A stretch of DNA of 64,000 nucleotides from Isoetes taiwanensis. Taxonomy: Eukaryota > Streptophyta > Lycopodiopsida > Isoetales > Isoetaceae. A program made the translations under genes and the position numbers. The stretch lies in the NCBI GenBank assembly GCA_021234155.1, contig JAJEKV010000125.1, positions 501,178-565,177 on the forward strand, written 5' to 3'. The first letter of the stretch is position 1. Every line of letters starts with the position of its first letter. Below are positions 57,939-64,000 of this stretch, piece by piece. The notes beneath the pieces were generated by a model, which worked only from the letters and a program-made list of their open reading frames with translations, had not been told where the DNA came from and made no database searches.

Positions 57939-58640
57939 ATGGAAGGAAGGAAGGAAGGAAGGAAGTATATTTTAACGTCCGCGGAGGCCAAACTTGACCT
58001 ATGAGACGGTACATGCAGTACACAAAGCAGATAAAACCACACCAAAAAGACAAATGCTACTATACAATGTGTCCCTACTACTGGGATGAAAAAACCCCCC
58101 ACATGGGAGGAAAAATCCTGGTAGTAGGCTCTCAGATCCCTTGTCCTGTAAGGGATTCTCTAACGGTAGAGACTTGCAAAATGTAGGATGCGAGACGTGC
58201 AACCATTGGCGATGCCAGCAATTGATGCAGCGGTGCCTCAGAGCATCTAAGATCAGCATGTGTTGCTCGGATATGCGTATATGCCGGACACTCTTGCAGA
58301 GCATGGTGCTCATCCTCTACTGTCCGGATGTGGCAACACTGGCATATTCTCTCATGCCGGGGGATTCTCTGCCCTCCATCTGTAGTCCAACGACCTGTTT
58401 CAATTCTGAGATGATGGGACCCCGTCCTCACGGAGGCAATAGCTCTCCGTTTCTTCATAGATATATGCGCTTTCAAGTACTGGTGTGGGCCATGTTCCAG
58501 TGTTGGATTAACTTGCGTGTGGTAGTGCTCTGTTTTAGGCTTTGCACGAGTGGTTGCATCCCACAGAGTGGTGGAAGGGAGACGTCTTGGGAAATAAAAA
58601 CCACAAAGATATATAAAAAAAATCACAGACCTTACTTTGT
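57939..58640 (-). mobile_element. Non-L1 LINE C-terminal fragment with hairpin 3' end
   Basis: On the minus strand from about 58600 the frame encodes MKKRRAIASVRTGSHHLRIE, then a Cys/His cluster ICQCCHIRTVEDEHHALQEC, then a short helix-rich tail and a stop near 58132. This is the C-terminal zinc-binding part of the same LINE family as at 47-49 kb. After the stop comes a stem-loop whose outer stem is GTAGTAGG with CCTACTAC (58128-58121 with 58081-58074), then GGACGTTAAAAT and a (TTCC)n tail at about 57964-57939. 5' truncation removed the reverse transcriptase. The coding frame is nearly clean, so this copy is fairly young. Confidence 0.75.
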
Positions 58641-59745
58641 TTGTAACCTGGGCAAAATCAACAAATTAGGCTCTGTAAGCCAGGGAGTGGCCGCAACTGT
58701 CTTCTGGAGCCAGATCTATGCATTCCGAAATGAAGGCCCAGACATAGTATCCGAGCACACTAGATATGGATGCTGAGGCTTCATGGCATGCATGCCCAAA
58801 CCAAACCGAAGAAACCAAATAAACGCGCTCTCATAATCATAATAAAAATAATTTCCTACGATTTTTTGAACATCGAAATTTTTTGCCGGTATTCAAATTC
58901 CTCAAAACCTTGGGAAAATAATTTAAAAATAATTCCAAAAAGTTTTTATCAAACCTGAAAATTTCAAATTAAAAGGGTTGATAATAATTACCAACACTTT
59001 CCCTCAAAATAAACCCTTCACTTTTATTTCAATCAACAGTACAACTAAGAAATATTCACCTAAACTTCAATGAAGCTTAAACTACAAAACAACAAAAGAA
59101 ATACCGCTAAATGAAGATCTGCATCACTCCAACAATATTCAAAACTTTGCAACATCCCTTAAACTCTGAATGAATGATTCACAAGTAAACCATCCACGAA
59201 TCATGTCTTCAGTTCTGCTACAATTTGCCAACATTTGAAAGATATTCAAACCTGTGCCATCCCAAGTTCTGCAACGCACTTAAGAAATTTCTTCTTCCCT
59301 AAAGCTTTAGTAAAAACATCTGTAGTCATTCTGTCAGTTCTTAAATGCTGAATGGCAACATGTCCTTGAGTGACCTTTTCTCATGTAAAATCGAATTATA
59401 CCTCAATATCCTTTGCTTTTGAGAAGTTTGTCGAATTCTTTGCTAAAGATACTACAATAGAATTATCATTATGTATAACAGTAGCCTTAGCCTGGATCAC
59501 ATTAATTTCTTTAAGCAACCCCCTGAGAAAAATACATTCCTTAGTTGCACTGCATAATGCCATATACTCAGACTCGTATGTAGATGCAGCAGTCACCTTT
59601 TATTTCCTGCTGCACCAATCGATTGCTCCCCCGTGCAGAAGGAAACAAAAGCCAGTTCTAGATTTTCTATCTACTGAATCATATAGGGTACAAATCATTT
59701 GCATGTACTTCCAATCCTTGCAAATTTGTTAAATCCCCAGCAGAA
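58641..59745 (-). mobile_element. Ty1/copia remnant: RNase H end of Pol and start of 3' LTR
   Basis: Minus-strand frames at 59740-59390 show DRKSRTGFCF, HGGAIDW, then YESEYMALCSATKE and NDNSIVVSLAKN. These are hallmarks of the copia RNase H. After a break near 59395, VTQGHVAIQHLRTDRMTTD and VFTKALGKKKF lead to a stop at 59246. Downstream a purine-rich GAGGGAAAG is followed by TGTTGG at 58996, a typical polypurine tract and LTR start. The LTR body would run left to about 58640, where the LINE begins. Integrase and Gag are missing, as is the 5' LTR. Confidence 0.75.
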
Positions 59746-59918
59746 TGAACCCAAACATTTTTGGACATGAGCTACTTTAATGTTTCTGATGTACTCTGTT
59801 GTTGTTTAGTGGAGATGCCCAGATGTGGCTTATCTTTCAGCTCTCTCTTTAGTTAGTTGCTAGCTGTTTTTGAGAATTAAATTTATCTTCGTATCACGAT
59901 AAGAAGATAAATGGTATA

Positions 59919-59941
59919 AGTCGTATTTAATTAAAGTGGGA
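59919..59941. repeat. 23-bp exact inverted match to 63605-63627
   Basis: AGTCGTATTTAATTAAAGTG (first 20 of 23 bases) occurs here and in exact reverse complement at 63605-63627. The flanking TTTTGAGAAT also matches, but here about 36 bases containing an ATTTATCTTC/GAAGATAAAT palindrome interrupt it. The pair probably reflects two copies of one dispersed repeat. Confidence 0.6.
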
Positions 59942-60010
59942 CAAATCTCGAATTTTGGGACTCAGACTGAAAATGAGACTCATACTGACAAATTTTTTTT
60001 CATTGAATCG

Positions 60011-60355
60011 TTGTTAGATCAGGGGGAGGGGAAGGGGAAGGGGAGAAGTTGGGGGAGAAGTTGAGAGAAGTAAGGAAGGGGTTAAGTTAGAAGAAGGGGA
60101 GGGAGGAAGTTCAAAAGGGGGTGAGAGAAGAGTGGGCAAGGGGAGGTGAGAGGAGGGTGCAAGGGGAGGTGAGTTCGAAAAAGGGGAGAAGAGGGGGCAA
60201 AGGGAGGGTGAGAGGAGGGTGCAAGGGGAGGTGAGTTCGGAAGGGGGGTGAGAAGAGGGGCAAGGGAGGGGGGAGGGAAGGGGCAAGGGAGGGAGAGCAA
60301 GGGGAGGGGAGGGAAGTGGGGAGGGGAGGGAAGTGGTAAGGGGAGTCTCCCCCAC
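60011..60355. repeat. Purine-rich (GGGGA/GGGAG)n tract
   Basis: The plus strand is nearly all G and A, with many runs of four or five G. Three copies of a TGAGAGGAGGGTGCAAGGGG-like unit occur near 60147-60235. It could form G-quadruplexes on the plus strand. Pro/Ser/Leu-rich open frames on the minus strand are repeat artefacts. Confidence 0.85.
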
Positions 60356-61762
60356 CCCCTCCAAAATAAAAATAATAATACAATATTCATAATATAAATA
60401 AATAAATAAATTACAAATTAATTAATTAGAGTTGTCAATGTAATTAAATATATAAATTAGAGAAACATTTACGAGTCAATATATACAATTAATTAATTTA
60501 GCCTTAGACCATTTGTCGCCTCGCAAGGCGAGAATGTGCATGGACTGAAGCCAAGCCGCGAATGTGCATGGACTGCATGTGCATGTTGAATTGTAAACAT
60601 CATTTTCTCCCCTCTCATGATGTGAAGTGGATGTAAAATGATGACTAACTTAAATAATAATCGTTGGCATGCCCAAATACACAACTAAGCCCAAATAACA
60701 CAAGTGCCTCCATTCTCGACTCGGTAATCGAGAATGAAGCATCCCTTCATCAATAGGAAGAAATGGTCATGCAGTTGCTCTGGGGTTTTTTCAGAAACAA
60801 AGACCCCTGCAGTCTTCCCCTTTGTGATCCCTGCTGTGATTCGAGCTTGCAGTGCAGACAGCAAGTCCGCCAAAAGTGAGAGCATTCAGAAGCTTGTATG
60901 CATAGCAAGAAGCGGCGAATCGGAGCGTTTGGCCGGGGTGTTGTGGCGAGCAGGGGAGGTGTTTTTGAGCGATGCTAAGGCATCTGGACGGGCGGGAACT
61001 TGAAAACGGTGTCATCTGCGTGCCCATATCTCGATGCAACACCGCCGGTATCACGTCAGTGCACGCATCCTTCAGCATCGACCTATGCTTCGGAGTATGC
61101 ACCAAAAACTTATCCTTGTTTCGCACCACCGTGTCAGCATATTTATCTGCTCACACTCAAAAAATTCAAATCGGACAAAATGAGGAATTGGTAATGCAAA
61201 AACACAGAACCAAACCTGTGGGGTATAGCTCCGTCGAGGATCCCAAGAGACAATCTGTCGAAGCTCGAGGACTGGTGCTGCATTTCTCCGCCGGAATGCC
61301 GTGCTCTTTGGAAGAATCCCCATGTATGGGGCTTTGGCTTGGGCTTTGGCTTGGCTTGGGCTTTGTATGGGCCCGGTGCTTCTTTATTCATTTTTTTCCA
61401 TTCTTTTCTTTGCCTCTCCCGGCAGCGGCAACAAGGCGCAGGCGCAAGAAACAACGGAAGAAACAGCATGAATGACGACTAGCAAAAGAAATGACGGCCA
61501 TACCTTATAAAAAGATCTGCCATAGCCTTCTTGCTCCCGATCTTTCCTATTCTTTTTGTGCATGTATGCCCGTTTCTTGCTCCAACTCTTTTCGATTTTT
61601 TTTTGCATAGCCACGATTTTCGGCGTACACGATTTTCGGCGTAAGTGTTGCTTAATCTGCCAAGCCGAAATTGATTAGCAAGCCGGTGGGAGCTATGGCG
61701 TTGGGGAGCTTCTTCCAAGTGGTACAAAGGAACTTCTGTCTCAAAGGTATGTACCAAAGTTT
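60356..61762. other. No gene recognised
   Basis: AT-rich DNA to about 60480 is followed by more balanced sequence. A GTGCATGGACTG word recurs near 60535 and 60563. A TTGGGCTTTGGCTT repeat lies near 61330-61365. Open frames of up to about 167 codons on the plus strand (60972-61475) show no family motif, and I do not call them genes. Confidence 0.3.
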
Positions 61763-61950
61763 AAAATTCAACCATGGGCGGGAAAAAAAAAGCGGGGTAT
61801 TAAAAAAAAGGGGGTAAAATAATACGTTGAAAAAGAAAGTAAAATAAATGATTTTAAAATTCAAGCATGGGCGGGAAAAAAAGGCGGGGAATTAGAAAAA
61901 AAAGGGTAAAATAATACGTTGAAAAAGAAAGTGTAAAATAAATGCTAATA
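61763..61950. repeat. 93-bp tandem duplication next to the candidate Helitron 5' end
   Basis: The block starting AAAATTCAACCATGGGCGGG at 61763 recurs at 61856 with AAAATTCAAGCATGGGCGGG. Both contain GGGTAAAATAATACGTTG and end in AAATAAATG. The second copy runs up to the TC-type terminus at 61958. Confidence 0.85.
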
Positions 61951-61958
61951 ATATAGGA

Positions 61959-62504
61959 TTATATTTTGACGTGTCCCCATATTTTGCCATGGTGCACGTT
62001 TTCTAGAAATATATTCTTATTCTAAGGTAAAAATTTAACTGCGAAGATCATGATATAATTTACACCTTATTTAACCCATTTTGAAGGTTCGAGACACAAA
62101 ATGGGGACAATGCATAGGTCTAATAGGCTCTCATAGGTTATAATGTGCATTATAGGTGCATATGTTGCTATTTACATGTGCATTAGGCATTACTCTTTAC
62201 ATAGCTAAATATGAGCCCAATGGTCCCGTCTTCATATAGCTATATGGTATGGTCCATTAGAAAGGGGGAGGGTCCATTGGATATGTGTCCATTAGATAAT
62301 ACATGGGGAGGTCTATTTTTCATGGAAAATACGTAGGAAATTTATGGAGAGGGTATTTTTTCATAGAAAATACATAGGATGTTTGAAGGTTATTCATTTT
62401 CGACCTTCTCGGACTCTGAGCTTTGAAATTGCCCTTTTTTACTCCGAAATGCTTTGTTTTCGACTCCTGGATCGAGAAAGGCCCTCAAACTTGCATTTTT
62501 CGCT
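61959..62504. other. Unique sequence, nothing recognised
   Basis: About 550 bases of AT-rich DNA with no gene. A near repeat of CATGGAAAATACGTAGGA lies at 62318 and, as CATAGAAAATACATAGGA, at 62352. The palindromic array follows. Confidence 0.35.
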
Positions 62505-62935
62505 TTGAGCTGCCTTTCTCAACTTGCGAGTCGAGAAAGGCCTTCTGACCCCTAAAATCTGCGTTTCTGGCTTTGAACTGGCTTTCTCGACTCGCGAGTC
62601 GAGAAAGGCCTTCTGACCCCTAAAACCTGCGTTTCTGGCTTTGAACTGCCTTTCTCGACTCGCGAGTCGAGAAAGGCCTTCTGATCCCTAAAACCTGTGT
62701 TTTTAAGCTTTGTTTGCCTTTCTCGACTTCATGAGTTTTGTTTTTGCTTTGAGCCTTTCTCGACTTTCTGAGAAAGGCCTTCTGACCCCTAAAACCTGGG
62801 TTTTTCGCTTTGAGCTGCCTTTCTCGACTCGCGAGTCGAGAAAGGCCTTCTGACCCCTAAAACCTGCGTTTTTCGCTTTGAGTCGCCTTTTCGATTTCTG
62901 AAGTCGAGAAAGGCTCTCGTGCCTCAGATCTTCCA
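62505..62935. repeat. Tandem array of ~67-bp units, each with a perfect ~28-bp palindrome
   Basis: About six units contain TTTCTCGACTCGCGAGTCGA or a decayed form, then GGCCTTCTGACCCCTAAAAC and a TTTGAACTGCC or TTTGAGCTGCC linker. Intact 26-28-base palindromes occur at 62582-62607, 62649-62676 and 62818-62845. The first two are 67 bases apart. Mutated units lie between them. No gene is present, and the open frame across it is a repeat artefact. Confidence 0.88.
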
Positions 62936-63810
62936 AAATGGCCCTAAGAACTGTGTTTTATTTTAATTTTTTTGCCTCTAGCATCACTTGACTAACTTGA
63001 TTTTGTCTTCTGTAATCCTTATCTCGACCAGATAGTACATGCTTGGGAGCAATGAAAAGACCAGTTCATTGAAGAAAGATGTCGAGAAGAGGGTGGTGAC
63101 ATCAGTTCGACATACAAGCACGTGGCCTATGAAGGAACTCCGTGACTTGGACAGAGCTCCACCCGCCGTTTGCACTAGGTGGTTCATGTGTGAAGAGGGT
63201 GTAATCATTGTGATAATACGACCACTATGGTCGCTTCACCCATTGTAATATATATTGTAATGAGCCCATTTATAAATATAAGGTATCTCAAAACTAGTAT
63301 TTTTTGGTAATTAAGTAAACAATTTGCTTATTTTTTGTTGGAATTTGTGATCTCTTGTCTACCCACCTAAGAAAATAGAGCCAAAATGTAATGGTAAAGG
63401 AATTCACCCTCACGCGAAAAACTCTTATTTTGGATGACAAATAAGCCCCAAAACAGGGACTCGACTCGTTATCCGACAAAAACTGGGAGAAAGCTTGGAT
63501 GCATAGTAACAGTCAAAAATTTGAATTAAGGACAGTTTTCGGGTCGGGGTGCTCCTACTTGTGTAAAATAACAGAGTTCCGAAAAAAAGTGGGAATGGAA
63601 TGAGTCCCACTTTAATTAAATACGACTTGTATTCTCAAAACCATTGCCACATAGATCTTGAGTTAGTTAGGGTTTCATCCCTTTATACACCCTTCTTCTC
63701 ATCATTTTTCCTTCATCAGCTCATCTGCATCTCCTTGACCACTAGTTTTACTCTTGATCTTCACACACACCCACCCACCCAACATTGTTGTTTTGTCCTT
63801 TGGATATGAG
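62936..63810. other. No firm gene; one short open frame
   Basis: A 69-codon plus-strand frame at 63039-63248 has a mixed, protein-like composition but no motif I know. It may be part of an exon. At 63605-63627 lies the partner of the inverted match at 59919-59941. The word GAGCTACTTTAATGTTTCT at about 63808-63826 also occurs near 59768. The remainder is unique AT-rich DNA. Confidence 0.3.
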
Positions 63811-64000
63811 CTACTTTAATGTTTCTTGGAGAAGAGATGGTATTCTGCCCAGAAACTTGATCCTCAAGGTAATCTCGACGTTCTGAATCCATTGGCAGAG
63901 CCAATTCGCAGTTCTAGGGTGAGGTAATTGCCCATCATAGAACCTTAAGAAGAGGACTTTTTGGGCAAACTGCTTTCGAGGGGTTTTAAGGGTCCATCTT
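63811..64000 (-). CDS. Partial open frame running off the right edge
   Basis: The minus strand is open from the window edge to a TAG at 63813-63811. Its composition is protein-like, with VLFLRFYDGQLP, TANWLCQWIQ and KFLGRIPSLLQET. The pattern (basic start, LP turn, W..W.Q, then a hydrophobic strand) is somewhat like the DUF4283 segment of L1 ORF1. That is a weak resemblance, and it may be an L1 fragment or an unrelated exon. Confidence 0.25.
   Translation of the reverse strand, partial: RWTLKTPRKQFAQKVLFLRFYDGQLPHPRTANWLCQWIQNVEITLRIKFLGRIPSLLQETLK

Larger units (their letters stand above)
49930..61958 (-). mobile_element. Candidate 12-kb Helitron-like span
   Basis: On the minus strand the 3' end would be CTAG at 49933-49930, with the host T next. 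It is preceded by the hairpin GCCCGGC-AAC-GCCGGGC (49957-49941). The matching 5' end would be TCCTATATTATTAG at 61958, preceded by A. Its TCCTATAT...TAATA-like start matches that of unit 2 at 32699. Nothing between looks like another CTAG-hairpin end. The span holds duplications, a ParB-like ORF, LINE and copia remnants and a purine tract. Pairing the two ends is inference. No Rep/helicase is seen, and the interior may instead be a patchwork. Confidence 0.35.

Noticed and set aside
60014-60390. Pro/Ser/Leu-rich minus-strand frames of 90-116 codons
   Set aside because: They are translations of the purine tract and carry no independent coding signal.
60972-61475. 167-codon plus-strand frame
   Set aside because: It has no recognisable motif, and equally long frames run on the opposite strand over the same bases. 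A low-complexity Leu/Gly/Trp repeat lies inside it.
62505-62935. CRISPR-like array
   Set aside because: Repeats are palindromic but the spacers are themselves repeated, there are no cas genes, and the DNA is clearly plant nuclear.

Overview
The window looks like nuclear DNA from a land plant. It has a 19-exon plant-type aminotransferase gene with consensus GT-AG introns, a nuclear gene for a plastid-targeted inorganic pyrophosphatase, and a dense load of L1-type LINEs, a second non-L1 LINE family, tRNA-derived SINEs, Ty3/gypsy and Ty1/copia remnants, foldback elements and Helitron-like termini. The large TE-filled introns and the style of the non-L1 LINEs make me favour a seed-free vascular plant such as a fern. 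That is an impression, not a proof. Only two protein-coding genes look intact.

Layout. 1-2.3 kb: nothing recognised. 2.3-2.8 kb: foldback element. 3.0-8.4 kb (minus): two decayed, intron-containing genes, one a Ulp1/C48-type cysteine protease. 9.0-16 kb (minus): an internally deleted L1 and a near full-length but broken L1 whose ORF1 stop and ORF2 start overlap as TAATG. 16.3-17.8 kb: a non-L1 LINE fragment with a 318-bp internal duplication. 17.9-21 kb: a 5'-truncated L1. 21.0-21.8 kb: gypsy gag plus a promoter with heat-shock-element (HSE) motifs. 21.8-23.7 kb: small foldbacks. 23.7-32.7 kb: two head-to-tail Helitron-like units (minus orientation) carrying kilobase polypyrimidine tracts, HSE-rich satellite DNA and a tRNA-derived SINE head.

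32.95-43.66 kb (plus): an intact branched-chain-aminotransferase-like gene in which a sulfotransferase-like P-loop domain is fused to a class IV aminotransferase domain. It starts about 250 bp after the Helitron 5' end, and a SINE with a perfect 12-bp target-site duplication sits in intron 11. 45.58-46.52 kb (minus): an intronless plastid-type inorganic pyrophosphatase. 47.1-48.9 kb: a non-L1 LINE ending in a hairpin and a pentanucleotide tail; related 3' ends lie at 44.2 and 58 kb. 49.93-61.96 kb: a candidate 12-kb Helitron span (minus) containing duplicated blocks, a broken ParB-like ORF, a LINE remnant, a copia remnant and a purine tract. 62.5-62.9 kb: a tandem array of perfect palindromes. 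63.8-64 kb: an open frame running off the edge.

The most notable point is the junction at 32.3-33 kb. An in-register run of GAA/TTC pentamers, the HSE signature, lies inside a Helitron-like element about 0.55 kb upstream of the start codon of an intact metabolic gene. Similar HSEs recur in the satellite monomers and in the gypsy promoter. This suggests that transposable elements are a local source of heat-responsive regulatory DNA. It is a testable prediction, not an observation of expression.
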